Source: an uncultured Bacilli bacterium (lineage in GTDB: Bacteria > Bacillota_I > Bacilli_A > RFN20 > CAG-826). Taken from it: 50,218 bases of DNA. A program made the position numbers and the translations under genes. How positions within the stretch are numbered: position 1 is the first letter of the stretch; each line of letters opens with the position of its first letter. Where the stretch lies: NCBI GenBank assembly GCA_944375905.1, contig CALWAS010000006.1, positions 1-50,218 of the forward strand, in the 5' to 3' direction. Positions 24,011-32,536 of this stretch are shown here, piece by piece. The notes beneath the pieces are model-generated. The model searched no databases and had not been told where the DNA came from. It worked only from the letters and a program-made list of their open reading frames with translations.

Positions 24011-24901
24011 TTATTTGCCGAAATAGTGACGGTGTTCCCTTTCGGCTTCGGCAAACGCCTTCTTGAACCAAGAATAGAATCCCTTCTCGAAGCGGCTCGA
24101 ATATTCCCCCTTGAGCGAAGGATCGGCTTCGATCTTCGCGAGGGGATAAGGCCCGTTAACCTTCCATTTTTCGAGCATCCCTATGCCGATGGCGTCTTTC
24201 GGACAAAGGAAGGAGCAGCGCATACACATGATGCAGCGGTGGGAAAAGGCGATTTTCCCGTTTTCGAGGCGGATGTTTTTCGTTGGGCAGAGATTGACGC
24301 AGCGGAGGCAGCGAACGCATTTGCCTTCATCGACCTTGTAGAAGAAGGAATTCAGCTTGGCCCCGGCCCGCTGAATCTTGAGAACGCTCCCGACAAAGGC
24401 CCGCAAAAGGGAGTAGGGCCTCCTTCTTACGGTGCCGCGTTCGAGTTCGGCCATCATGATGTCCATGAGCAGGGAATCGTAGTTCAATAGTTCCTTAACG
24501 AAATCGTCGGGATAACGGAAATGGATGTTGTAAGGATAGAGGTAGTGATAGGCGCCGAGAAAGGGACGCCCGCTTTTAGCGATGAGGCGAAGAAGCCGGT
24601 AATCGGAACTGTCGTTGAGGGAAAGCGGCTCCCCGCTTTGCTTGCAGATTAGATACGAGCCTCCCCGAGAGAGATCAAGCGAGGAGACATAGCGCTCGAA
24701 AATGACTGGCATGTTGAAGGCGTAGACCGGATAGGACAAGACGATTAGCGAATATTGGGAAAGATCGACTCTTTTCGATGACGAGACAACTTCGAAAAGG
24801 TCGAACGAATAGCCTTTCTCCTCGAAGCGGGCCTTGATTTTGCCGGCAAGGTAGGCTGTGTTTCCAGTTCCGGTCGAATAAATCACGATGCCTTTGTTCA
24901 T
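24011..24901 (-). CDS. EFR1-type flavodoxin-ferredoxin fusion
   Basis: A 296-residue fusion: an N-terminal flavodoxin-like domain (about 1-170; IVIYSTGTGNTAYLA is the FMN phosphate loop) and a C-terminal pair of [4Fe-4S] clusters (CVRCLRCVNLCPTKNI and CIMCMRCSFLCPKDAI). The family, EFR1 ferredoxin/flavodoxin, is common in anaerobic Firmicutes and transfers electrons at low potential; partners are unknown. Its start overlaps the stop of the SDR gene (ATGA), so the two are translationally coupled and may cooperate. Confidence 0.88.
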   Translation of the reverse strand: MNKGIVIYSTGTGNTAYLAGKIKARFEEKGYSFDLFEVVSSSKRVDLSQYSLIVLSYPVYAFNMPVIFERYVSSLDLSRGGSYLICKQSGEPLSLNDSSDYRLLRLIAKSGRPFLGAYHYLYPYNIHFRYPDDFVKELLNYDSLLMDIMMAELERGTVRRRPYSLLRAFVGSVLKIQRAGAKLNSFFYKVDEGKCVRCLRCVNLCPTKNIRLENGKIAFSHRCIMCMRCSFLCPKDAIGIGMLEKWKVNGPYPLAKIEADPSLKGEYSSRFEKGFYSWFKKAFAEAEREHRHYFGK

Positions 24902-25812
24902 CTTCCGTTAATCTCCGTGATTCTTCTTAATAGCAGCGCGTTGTCCTTTTCGTTCCCGATGCTCTTTTCGTATGGATAGATTTTCGGGTATCCCCATGCA
25001 TGGAGGAAACCGCGGGGGCCTACCCATTTTCCGGGCTCTATTTCTCGCGAGAGGGCCAAGGCGACGGATAGGGAAGCCTTCTCCGGATCCATGAAGACGA
25101 TTCGCATGAGGGGAGGAACCAACGCGTAGAACCATTTGGGATAGGCTTTGTTGCGCGGGGAGAAAAGGTCGCTCGTCGTGACACCGGGGTGGGCAAATGA
25201 GAGCGGGAGCCCTTCTTCCTCCATTGCAAGCAGGGCTCTCATCGCGAGCCTCTTGCTAAGGGTGTAGCGGCGGTTCTTGCCCTTCGCTGAAGCAAGATAG
25301 GAAACGAAGGATTCCTTGCTTATCAGGCTTTCCGGGCGCAAGCCGTCTTTACAAGAGGCGACAAGCGACGATACCTGAATGACGGAAGAAAGGGGAAACT
25401 TCTCGTGGAAAAGCTTTATCAAATTGACCGGGGCGAGGAGATTGACGCGGAACGTCTTTTCTATTCCGTCGATGAATTCTTCTTTTTGATGGTAAATCCC
25501 GCCGATGTTCACTAAGGCAAACGGGGCCTCGTCCATCGCTTCTACTGCCTTCTTTCCCGAGGAAAGATCGAGATAGTCGAAATGGATGAGGACGACGGAA
25601 GCGCCGAATTCCGCCTCGAGGCTCTTTTTGAGACGAATTCCCCTTTCCTCGCTTCTCGCCAAAAGGATAAGGCGACATCCAAGATGGGAAAGCAGACGGG
25701 CAAGTCCCCTTCCGATGCCGCCGGTGGCACCGGTCATGGCAATTGTCTTTCCCTCAAGCTGGCGGCAATTCCGGTCGACATAGTCGAAGTAGTGCTTTTC
25801 CCTGCTTTTCAC
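24898..25812 (-). CDS. short-chain dehydrogenase/reductase
   Basis: A 304-residue SDR. TGATGGIGRGLARLL is the nucleotide-binding motif, NIGG lies at the catalytic-loop position, Ser is in VSSLVA and the catalytic pair is Tyr and Lys in YTLSKRL. The N-terminus (KHYFDYVDRNCRQLEGKTI) precedes the Rossmann fold. The start is GTG 25812, six bases after TACGAT, so a leaderless message is likely. Oxidoreduction of a small alcohol or ketone is likely, but the substrate cannot be named. It shares an operon with the EFR1 gene. Confidence 0.85.
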   Translation of the reverse strand: MKSREKHYFDYVDRNCRQLEGKTIAMTGATGGIGRGLARLLSHLGCRLILLARSEERGIRLKKSLEAEFGASVVLIHFDYLDLSSGKKAVEAMDEAPFALVNIGGIYHQKEEFIDGIEKTFRVNLLAPVNLIKLFHEKFPLSSVIQVSSLVASCKDGLRPESLISKESFVSYLASAKGKNRRYTLSKRLAMRALLAMEEEGLPLSFAHPGVTTSDLFSPRNKAYPKWFYALVPPLMRIVFMDPEKASLSVALALSREIEPGKWVGPRGFLHAWGYPKIYPYEKSIGNEKDNALLLRRITEINGR

Positions 25813-25925
25813 GTGGCCATCGTAGCCATTTCCGCTTCCTTCAGGTATCGAATTCCTGCTGAGCGGTCAGTAGAGAGGAACAATCCCCTTTCTTCTTCCC
25901 GAATTAAGAGTATCCTACGCTTCGC

Positions 25926-27341
25926 ATGGAAGCCTCCGGCTTGCCCATTATCAGGGTATTCAAACGCAACAAGAACCTCATCCTCCTAGCCGTTCCGGTA
26001 TTCCTGGAGCTGATGCTCTCCGTAGCCATGGGCTACGTGAACCAGTTCTTGCTTTCCGGGATCCCCCTAGCAAGCAACGCGGTAAGCCAATCCAATCAGA
26101 TAACAAACATTTTCGTCGTATCTTTCTCCGTCCTCTCCAATTCATCCCTCATTTTGCTTAGCCAGCTCCTTGGGAAGAAAAACGAGGAGGAAGCGGTGGG
26201 ACGCATCTATTCTCTTTCCCTCATCATAAATCTCGTTCTCGGCGTCATCGTGGCTGGCATCTGCATCGGAATCGCCTTCTTCGTTTTCCCGTTGATGGGA
26301 GTCGACGAGGCCGTCATCCCTTATGCAATCCGTTATCAGATCGTGTCGGCCCCGAGCTTGATCTTCCAAGCCCTCACCAATGTCTTTTCTTCCTTTTTGC
26401 GGGCCAATAAGAAGATGGCTTTCCCGACCGCGGTGGCCTTCCTGACCAACATCGTCAACGCCGGCATTGCCGCCCTCTTCATCTGGGGGATACCCGGAAA
26501 CGAGATGGACCGCTTGGTTGGCGTGGCCCTTGCTACCGACATCAGCCGCTTCCTTGGCCTTGCGGCTTCCGTCCTCTTCTTCGTTTTCGGGGCAAAAGGA
26601 CGGCTTTCCTTCCGCCTTCTCCATCCTTTCCCCGGCAAAACTCTATCGAAACTTCTGAAAATCGGACTTCCTACCGCGGGGGAAACCCTTTCCTACAACT
26701 TCTCTCAGCTCGTTTTGTCGATCATCGTGAATTTCTCGGTTTCGGTCCTCGAGCAGAACCTGAGAACCTATATCATGACCTTCACCTCGCTCATCTATCT
26801 TTTCGCTTCCGGAACCGGAATCGCCATGCAGGTGGTCGAAGGCAACCTTCTTGGCCAAGGCAACAAGGACGATGCCGACCTTCTTGTTCGGGATGTCGGC
26901 ACGATGGCGAGGACGGTATCCTTTTTGATGGCCGTCATCTTTACCGGCTTGGCCTATCCGGTGTTCTATGCCCTCATGGGCCCGGCCGTCGCCAACCCCG
27001 AAGTCAATGACATTGGGGCAAGCATCGAGACCGTTGCCCTCATGGCCGTCTACTGCATGCTCATCGACATCGTCCTCGACCAAGGACGGGCGACCAATCT
27101 CGTCTACGTCAAGGCCCTCGAGACGGGCGGCGACATCTCCTTCCCAGTTCTTTGCTCGATTTTCACGTCGTGGCTTTTCACGGTCGGGGCCAGCGCCCTT
27201 CTTTGCATTGTTTGCGGCCTTGGCATATACGGGGCCTTCATCGGGGCGATGCTCGACGAATGCGTTCGGGCGATTCTCTTTTACGTTAGGTGGCGGCGGG
27301 GTGGCTGGAGAAAACGCAGCTTGACCCAAGGCCTTGAATGA
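25926..27341 (+). CDS. MATE-family multidrug/cation exporter
   Basis: A 471-residue membrane protein with about twelve hydrophobic segments. The N-terminal signature PVFLELMLSVAMGYVNQFLLSG is typical of MATE proteins, as is the second-half repeat (GLPTAGETLSYNFSQLVLSIIVN). MATE transporters exchange drugs or metabolites for Na+ or H+. The start lies nine bases after TATCCT without a Shine-Dalgarno. It is divergent from the SDR gene, which begins 113 bases upstream. Confidence 0.9.
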   Translation: MEASGLPIIRVFKRNKNLILLAVPVFLELMLSVAMGYVNQFLLSGIPLASNAVSQSNQITNIFVVSFSVLSNSSLILLSQLLGKKNEEEAVGRIYSLSLIINLVLGVIVAGICIGIAFFVFPLMGVDEAVIPYAIRYQIVSAPSLIFQALTNVFSSFLRANKKMAFPTAVAFLTNIVNAGIAALFIWGIPGNEMDRLVGVALATDISRFLGLAASVLFFVFGAKGRLSFRLLHPFPGKTLSKLLKIGLPTAGETLSYNFSQLVLSIIVNFSVSVLEQNLRTYIMTFTSLIYLFASGTGIAMQVVEGNLLGQGNKDDADLLVRDVGTMARTVSFLMAVIFTGLAYPVFYALMGPAVANPEVNDIGASIETVALMAVYCMLIDIVLDQGRATNLVYVKALETGGDISFPVLCSIFTSWLFTVGASALLCIVCGLGIYGAFIGAMLDECVRAILFYVRWRRGGWRKRSLTQGLE

Positions 27342-27385
27342 AACTGTTTCATTTGTTCTTTTGTCTTATAAAATGAGGAACCTGT

Positions 27386-29683
27386 ATGAGAAAGTCCCTG
27401 TTCGCTTTGTCTTTGCTAGTTGCTTTCGCTGCCTCTTCTTGCCATCTCCTCCGCCCCCTCGTGCAGTCTAGCTTTTCTTCTTCTAGCCAGTCTTCCGCGG
27501 CGTATTCGATTTCCTATCCATCGAAAGTCGACCTAGGCGCCCCGGTCACCATCGAATTCGATGCTTTGGGCCAAATGAGCGAGGAAAGCGTTTCGGTTGC
27601 CTTCGCCGATTCGAGCCGCGTCAAGCCATTCGAAGACGCCGCCGACCATTATTCCTTTTATGCAATCGCGGAGGGGACGCTAGACTTCGTCGTCCTTTTC
27701 AACGAGGAGCGAATCGAAGGCTCCATCGAGGTCGTCGACTCCGATAGCGGCCTTTATCTTACGGTCCGCAAGACGAATATCGTCGCTGGCGATCCCATCA
27801 TGATGGAACTTATCGACGCGAGCGGCAATGAGATACCAATCGAGGATTCCTCGCTCGTCCTACTAAGCGGGCCTTCCGAGCCCCATCTCGATCTTTATGG
27901 CCGCTATACGGTCGACGTGGCCGGGACCTATTCGTTCGTCCTTTGCCACGACGAGAAGCCATCCAATCCGGTTACGGTAGTGGCTAGCGAAAAGGAAGGA
28001 GTCGTCCTCCTCGATTTCGAGGCCGTCCTCGAGTCGGGCGAGACGACGACGGGCTGTTCGCTTTTCGTCGGGGAGAGCGTTTCCTTCTCCCTTTCCTATC
28101 ACGATGGAGGAGAGCCATACGAAGGGGAATGGTCTGTCGTCCCCGACTTCAACGACGGGGATTATTTCCACAGCGTCGATGGGCGTTCCTTCGTTGCCGA
28201 AAACGTCGGGGGCCCGGTCAAATTTTCCCCGGAAATCAGGATCGATCCCGGCTATGAAGGGCCGGAAATCATCGCAAATCCTTCTTATTTTCTCTTTTCC
28301 GTCCATGACTCGGGCCCGTCTGAGCCTTATTCGATAAGCGTTTCCTCTCCGCGTCTAGACGGACAGGACATCTTCGGTGCCGCCCCCGGGACGGAAGCCG
28401 ACCTCGATCTATTGGTCACCCCCGACGTCCCTTCCCCAATCGGGGAGCCGGGCGTTCTCTCGCTAGGGGAAAACAGTGCCGGGCTTTCCTATTCGCTTAG
28501 GAAAGAGGAAGGCGGAAACGGGTATTACGTCATTCTCGCCGCCGAAGAGCCGGGGTCCTACGAGTTTGTCGTCCATTGGGGAAACGCCTTAAGCGACTTC
28601 TACTATCTCCATACCTACGATCCGAACGAGGGGTTTTTCTCGATAAGCGCGGATAAGAGCGAGCTTCACATGGGCGAGAACGCGGAGCTTTCCTATTCGA
28701 TCGACGGATTCGTCGACGGCTACATGGTGAGCTTTGAAATCGAGAGCGGACCGGTCGGCGGAAACGTGGACGGCAACCTATTCACGCCAGGGGGAGAAGG
28801 TACCTACTTCCTCGTTGGCCGAATCGGATCCTCGGATGTCGTATCGCTTCCCATCAAGATCGATGTCTTGGGCGAAGTCGATCCCTACGAAGGGATGAGC
28901 GAAGACGAGTTCTACGCCTCTTATGAGCCGGCCGCAAGCGCCTACGATGCCGAGATGCGGACTCTCCATAATTTCATGTCCGGGAGCCTTGAGGTTCCCG
29001 ACGATGTCCCGGTGAGGAGCCTGGATGCGCCGAAATCCGGATCCTCGTTCGTCAAGAACGTTGCCGTCGATTTCGTCGAGGGCGGGGCGGGATACCGGGT
29101 CCATGACGCGAACGGGGAAGTCGCCTTCACCGTCTACGAAGGCGGGGCCTACATAACGCTAGAGGAAGTGGCGGCCTATATCCAAGCCTTCGGCGACGTG
29201 CCGGCCAATTACTACGAGGATCGTTATGACTACCCAAGTCCCTCCTCCTCTCCGTGGGGAGAGTATCTCCGCCTGAACAACAGCTATTTTTCCGGTGACA
29301 CCGACCGCTATCCCTACGAGCCCCTTCTTCCCGACATTTCGGGGGAGGGAGGGTCCACCGACTATTACGAGGTTGACATCGGAACAACCGGGACGGTGAC
29401 GGGGCCGAGCTACCCGGTCTATATCTACAATGACGGAAGCAAGATTACCCGGGGCGGGGCAAGGATCGTCTATGCCCGCGAGAAGGGCGGATTGCCGATT
29501 GAGGCCGAGGACCGTCATCTCTTCTATACCTACAACCATTACAACGACTTCCAGGAATACCTCAATTACGAAAACGGTTGGGGCGAGCGCTTTGGAAACG
29601 TGACCGCCGGCGGGGAAATCGGCGAGGTGGCACCCGGAGGGCCGACCCCCTATGTCGACGTTGTCCTCGCTGAGCTTTTCTAA
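27386..29683 (+). CDS. lipoprotein with C-terminal barnase-like ribonuclease domain
   Basis: A 765-residue lipoprotein: signal peptide to Cys19 (ASSCH), Ser-rich linker, then about 550 residues of beta-rich modules, some Ig-like. The last 170 residues (about 590-760) align with barnase. VAAYIQAFGDVPANY matches the barnase VADYLQTYHKLPDNY region. YYEVDIG supplies Glu662 at the place of barnase Glu73. RGGARIVY gives Arg693 at the place of Arg87, and YNHYNDF gives His718 at the place of His102. The order and spacing of these blocks fit microbial RNase N1/T1/Ba folds, with an insert between them. The domain would act outside the cell or on a neighbour. No barstar-like gene is nearby. Assigned by eye, not by a profile search. 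Confidence 0.72.
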   Translation: MRKSLFALSLLVAFAASSCHLLRPLVQSSFSSSSQSSAAYSISYPSKVDLGAPVTIEFDALGQMSEESVSVAFADSSRVKPFEDAADHYSFYAIAEGTLDFVVLFNEERIEGSIEVVDSDSGLYLTVRKTNIVAGDPIMMELIDASGNEIPIEDSSLVLLSGPSEPHLDLYGRYTVDVAGTYSFVLCHDEKPSNPVTVVASEKEGVVLLDFEAVLESGETTTGCSLFVGESVSFSLSYHDGGEPYEGEWSVVPDFNDGDYFHSVDGRSFVAENVGGPVKFSPEIRIDPGYEGPEIIANPSYFLFSVHDSGPSEPYSISVSSPRLDGQDIFGAAPGTEADLDLLVTPDVPSPIGEPGVLSLGENSAGLSYSLRKEEGGNGYYVILAAEEPGSYEFVVHWGNALSDFYYLHTYDPNEGFFSISADKSELHMGENAELSYSIDGFVDGYMVSFEIESGPVGGNVDGNLFTPGGEGTYFLVGRIGSSDVVSLPIKIDVLGEVDPYEGMSEDEFYASYEPAASAYDAEMRTLHNFMSGSLEVPDDVPVRSLDAPKSGSSFVKNVAVDFVEGGAGYRVHDANGEVAFTVYEGGAYITLEEVAAYIQAFGDVPANYYEDRYDYPSPSSSPWGEYLRLNNSYFSGDTDRYPYEPLLPDISGEGGSTDYYEVDIGTTGTVTGPSYPVYIYNDGSKITRGGARIVYAREKGGLPIEAEDRHLFYTYNHYNDFQEYLNYENGWGERFGNVTAGGEIGEVAPGGPTPYVDVVLAELF

Positions 29684-29730
29684 GGAGCGCAAGACGGCCC
29701 GGTGCTAACATAGGGACGGAGGAAAATCGC

Positions 29731-30288
29731 ATGAGAAAAGACTTCGGCGTGAAAACCTACATCTATCCCCAACCGGTCCTCATCATCGGGACCTACGACG
29801 AAAAGGGAAATCCGGACGCGATGAACGCGGCCTGGGGCGGAATCGCCGATAGCGACAAGGTAGCGATTTCCCTTTCCCTCGACCACAAGACGGTCTTCAA
29901 CTTCAAGAAGACGGGCGCCTTCACCCTTTCTCCGGGAACGAGGAAGGAAATGGTCGCCTGCGACTATGTCGGGATCGAAAGCGGCAACCGGGTTACCGAC
30001 AAGGTGGCGAAGGCCGGCTGGCACGCGAGGAAGAGCGACAAGGTGAATGCCCCGATTTTCGAGGAACTTCCGTTGACCCTTGAATGCAAGGTCGATGGCT
30101 TCGACGAGGAGACTGGCATCCTCGTCGGGAAAATCGTTAACGTGAGCGTCGACGAAAGCATCCTCACGGACGGCAGGGTCGACTCCAGGAAGCTGGAGCC
30201 GATTTCCTTCGATCCGGCCAACAACGCCTATCTTCTCGTCGCCGAGAAGGTCGGGAGCGCCTTCAAAGACGGCTTAAAGCTCAAGTAG
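29731..30288 (+). CDS. flavin reductase-like FMN-binding protein
   Basis: A 185-residue flavin reductase family protein. The FMN-binding core has PQPVLIIGTYDEKGNPDAMNAAWGGIA, typical of this family, then KTVFNFKKTGAFTLS and a late ILVGKIVNVSVDE strand. Related proteins reduce flavin or act as small FMN oxidoreductases. It has a GGAGG ribosome site (29717-29721). Its end is only two bases from the end of the convergent CBAH-family gene. Confidence 0.88.
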   Translation: MRKDFGVKTYIYPQPVLIIGTYDEKGNPDAMNAAWGGIADSDKVAISLSLDHKTVFNFKKTGAFTLSPGTRKEMVACDYVGIESGNRVTDKVAKAGWHARKSDKVNAPIFEELPLTLECKVDGFDEETGILVGKIVNVSVDESILTDGRVDSRKLEPISFDPANNAYLLVAEKVGSAFKDGLKLK

Positions 30289-30289
30289 A

Positions 30290-31225
30290 TCAGCGAAGGG
30301 AAACGACCTTGCCGCCGTCTAAAGCGAGGGCAGACAGGTCGATTTGCCTCGGAGCTTCAATGGGAGACAAGCGGACGTAATAATGTCCGCTTTTCAGTTC
30401 GTAGGCCGCCTGATAGACGGTTTTCTCGACCTTGCCGTCCTTTCCATAGGCTATTCCCGGCACGAAGGCGACGGCATCGAGGATGGAGAAGAACGAGGAG
30501 AGGGCTTCTTCTTCCGACGACGGTTCGGGAAGGTTTGCGCTAAGGAAGGCCGCCTTGGCAAAGCGGGAGGAAGAAGAATAGTCGCCCGGAAGGCCGATGG
30601 CCCCCATCCCGACCGATGTGGGGGCCAATCCCTCGATCGTGGACCCAGGGTAGGAAGTTTGGAGATTCAGGTAGCGGCGGAGGTTTTCGACTTGATATGG
30701 GAAGGGCGGGTTGTTCGTGAGCACGCCGAAGGGATCGTCATAGACATTGATTCCTTGGGAGGTCGGCTCGAAGACCAATGCCCCCGTCGGATCGGCCAAT
30801 AGATAATGGAGCTCGGCAATCGGCATCCCCTCCTCGGGAGCCCGATCGAGAAGGGAAAGCTCATCAAGGAAAGCCCGGGCTTCCGCTATCGAGGCGCAAT
30901 TTCCGAGCAGGAAGTAGAAAAGCTCGTGGGGCGCGAGGTTAAGCTTGCCCTCGACCTTCGGGAAGCGCTTGGCGTTGCCGGGGAAATTGAGCCCGGCGAG
31001 GGCAAGCCCCTTTTCGTTCATCGCGTCGAAGAAGAGGGGCAATCCCTTAGGGGAAAGGATCCCGCTTCCGATCATGGCGTACTTGCTTTCCCTTTCCCCT
31101 TCCTCGAAGAAGGAAAAGCGGTGACCTCTTTCAACGAGGATCGTGAACGATCCATAGTCGATGTCGAGGTCGAGATTGCGGCCGAAAAAGGGATGGCCGC
31201 CTTTAATTAGAAGCCCGGTGCACAT
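30290..31225 (-). CDS. linear amide C-N hydrolase (choloylglycine hydrolase family)
   Basis: A 311-residue Ntn-hydrolase. The nucleophile is Cys2 (MCTGLL), exposed after removal of Met1. Other active-site positions of bile-salt hydrolases are present: Arg16, Asp19 (GRNLDLD), Asn80 (GLNFPG), Asn171 (LTNNP) and Arg221 (SRFAKA), corresponding to Cys2, Arg18, Asp21, Asn82, Asn175 and Arg228. The family includes bile-salt hydrolases and penicillin V acylases; which one cannot be decided here, though a gut setting favours bile salts. There is no signal peptide. A TATATT lies six bases before the ATG, without a Shine-Dalgarno. Confidence 0.9.
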   Translation of the reverse strand: MCTGLLIKGGHPFFGRNLDLDIDYGSFTILVERGHRFSFFEEGERESKYAMIGSGILSPKGLPLFFDAMNEKGLALAGLNFPGNAKRFPKVEGKLNLAPHELFYFLLGNCASIAEARAFLDELSLLDRAPEEGMPIAELHYLLADPTGALVFEPTSQGINVYDDPFGVLTNNPPFPYQVENLRRYLNLQTSYPGSTIEGLAPTSVGMGAIGLPGDYSSSSRFAKAAFLSANLPEPSSEEEALSSFFSILDAVAFVPGIAYGKDGKVEKTVYQAAYELKSGHYYVRLSPIEAPRQIDLSALALDGGKVVSLR

Positions 31226-31305
31226 GCCCTAAATATATCCCAAGGACCAAGGATGGCAAAACTTGCCGTCGTCCTTTTCCGCTCATTGCGAGTATCTTAA
31301 GAGGC

Positions 31306-31968
31306 ATGGATGGGAAAAGGATCGGCTGCCGTTTGTTCCGCTTTGGTAGGGAAGACGATCCTCTTGTCGTCGTGAACGGATTCGAGGAAAAACCGGACGG
31401 GATCCTAAGCGCCCTTTCCGCTATCGAGGTACGGCCGTTTTCCCTTCTTTATGTCCATGGCTTCTCCTGGGAAGACGACCTCACGCCCTACGAGGCGCCT
31501 TCTCCCTTCGCCAAGTCAAAGTCCTACCGGGGAAGGGGAAAGGAATACCTTTCCTTCCTCGAGGACTCATTAATCCCCGAGACAATGAAGGAAAACGGGC
31601 TTGCCCCTTCCTTCATCGGAATAGCCGGCTATTCATTGGCCGGGCTTTTTGCCCTCTTCGCCGGGATCGAGGGGCGTTCATTTGCTAGATGCGCCTCTTG
31701 CTCGGGCTCGCTTTGGTACCCCGGCTTCGACGACTTCCTCAAGAAATCCAACCCCGGAATCCTTTCCTACGCCTATCTTTCGCTAGGCGACCGGGAAGAC
31801 AATTCCCGCAACCCCGTTCTGGCGATGGTCAGGGAAAAAACGGCGGAAGCCGAGGCCATTCTCTTGGAAAAGGGAATCGAGGTTGATTTCCTGCTTAACA
31901 AAGGGAACCATTTTCAGGAAAACGACCTTCGCCTGGCGCGGGGAATCAAATCGATCGTCGAAAAATGA
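31306..31968 (+). CDS. alpha/beta-hydrolase, putative esterase
   Basis: A 220-residue hydrolase of the esterase D/IroE-like type. The nucleophile elbow is IAGYSLAGLFALF and a possible catalytic His is in NKGNHFQEND. Also seen is CSGSLWYPGFDDF, common in these esterases. It is shorter than the esterase at 3132 and shares little sequence with it. No signal peptide is visible. TATCTT lies seven bases before the ATG. The next gene is the second ECF sigma factor, 52 bases downstream. Substrate unknown. Confidence 0.75.
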   Translation: MDGKRIGCRLFRFGREDDPLVVVNGFEEKPDGILSALSAIEVRPFSLLYVHGFSWEDDLTPYEAPSPFAKSKSYRGRGKEYLSFLEDSLIPETMKENGLAPSFIGIAGYSLAGLFALFAGIEGRSFARCASCSGSLWYPGFDDFLKKSNPGILSYAYLSLGDREDNSRNPVLAMVREKTAEAEAILLEKGIEVDFLLNKGNHFQENDLRLARGIKSIVEK

Positions 31969-31980
31969 AAAAGGCGAAAC

Positions 31981-32006
31981 GAAACGTCGAATAGCGGTGT
32001 CTATAT
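31981..32006 (+). promoter_or_regulatory. ECF-type promoter motif shared with 8944-8969
   Basis: GAAAC, 12 bases, then TGTCTATAT. It has the same spacing as the site before the first ECF gene; here the GAAAC is doubled (GAAACGAAAC from 31976). Probably recognised by an ECF sigma factor, perhaps by both. Confidence 0.6.
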
Positions 32007-32020
32007 GGGCGAAGGGCAAA

Positions 32021-32536
32021 ATGGATCCGGAAATCGAAAAGCTAGCTAAGGCCCTTCGAAGGGGCGAGCGCACGAAAGGCGACAGGCTCTTTTCCTCGTT
32101 CGAGAGGAAATACGAGCGGCTCGTCAAAGCCGTTCTTGCCCGTTACCTCGTCTCGCCCCACGACATCGACGAACTCAGTCAGGAAACATTCCTTGATTTC
32201 TACCGGAACATCGATGGAATCGAGAGTTCCGCCAAAGGCTACCTCGCCCGGAGCGCGGCCAACAAGGCCCTGAACCTCTTGCGCAAGCGCGGAAGGGAAG
32301 AGGAACTCATAGACGATTCGTCCGTTGTTTCGGATGCCCTATCGCCGGCGGCCTTCGCCTTCGAAGGCGAGATCGAGGCAATCGTCGGGCGTCCCGACAA
32401 GGACCTTATCGTCCTCCATCTCCTCGGCGGCTATTCGTTCGAGGAACTCGGGGTGAAGTCCGGCGAAAGCGCCTCGAGGCTTAAAACCCGATATTACCGG
32501 GCCCTTAGGAAGCTAAGGAAGGAGTATGCGAAGTGA
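32021..32536 (+). CDS. ECF-type RNA polymerase sigma factor
   Basis: A 171-residue ECF factor. Region 2 is RRGERTKGDRLFSSFERKYERLV through DIDELSQETFLDFYRNID; region 4 is PDKDLIVLHLLGGYSFEELGVKSGESASRLKTRYYRALRKLR. The start is ATG 32021 (MDPEIEK), which matches the first ECF gene in upstream context; the open frame continues farther upstream without a better start. The last bases overlap the next gene's GTG start (GTGA). It is the paralogue of the ECF factor at 8985. Confidence 0.88.
   Translation: MDPEIEKLAKALRRGERTKGDRLFSSFERKYERLVKAVLARYLVSPHDIDELSQETFLDFYRNIDGIESSAKGYLARSAANKALNLLRKRGREEELIDDSSVVSDALSPAAFAFEGEIEAIVGRPDKDLIVLHLLGGYSFEELGVKSGESASRLKTRYYRALRKLRKEYAK

Noticed and set aside
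27342-27385. TGAAACTGTTTCA palindrome before the barnase-like lipoprotein as a cre box
   Set aside because: It lacks the central CG of cre and is one base short of the consensus spacing.
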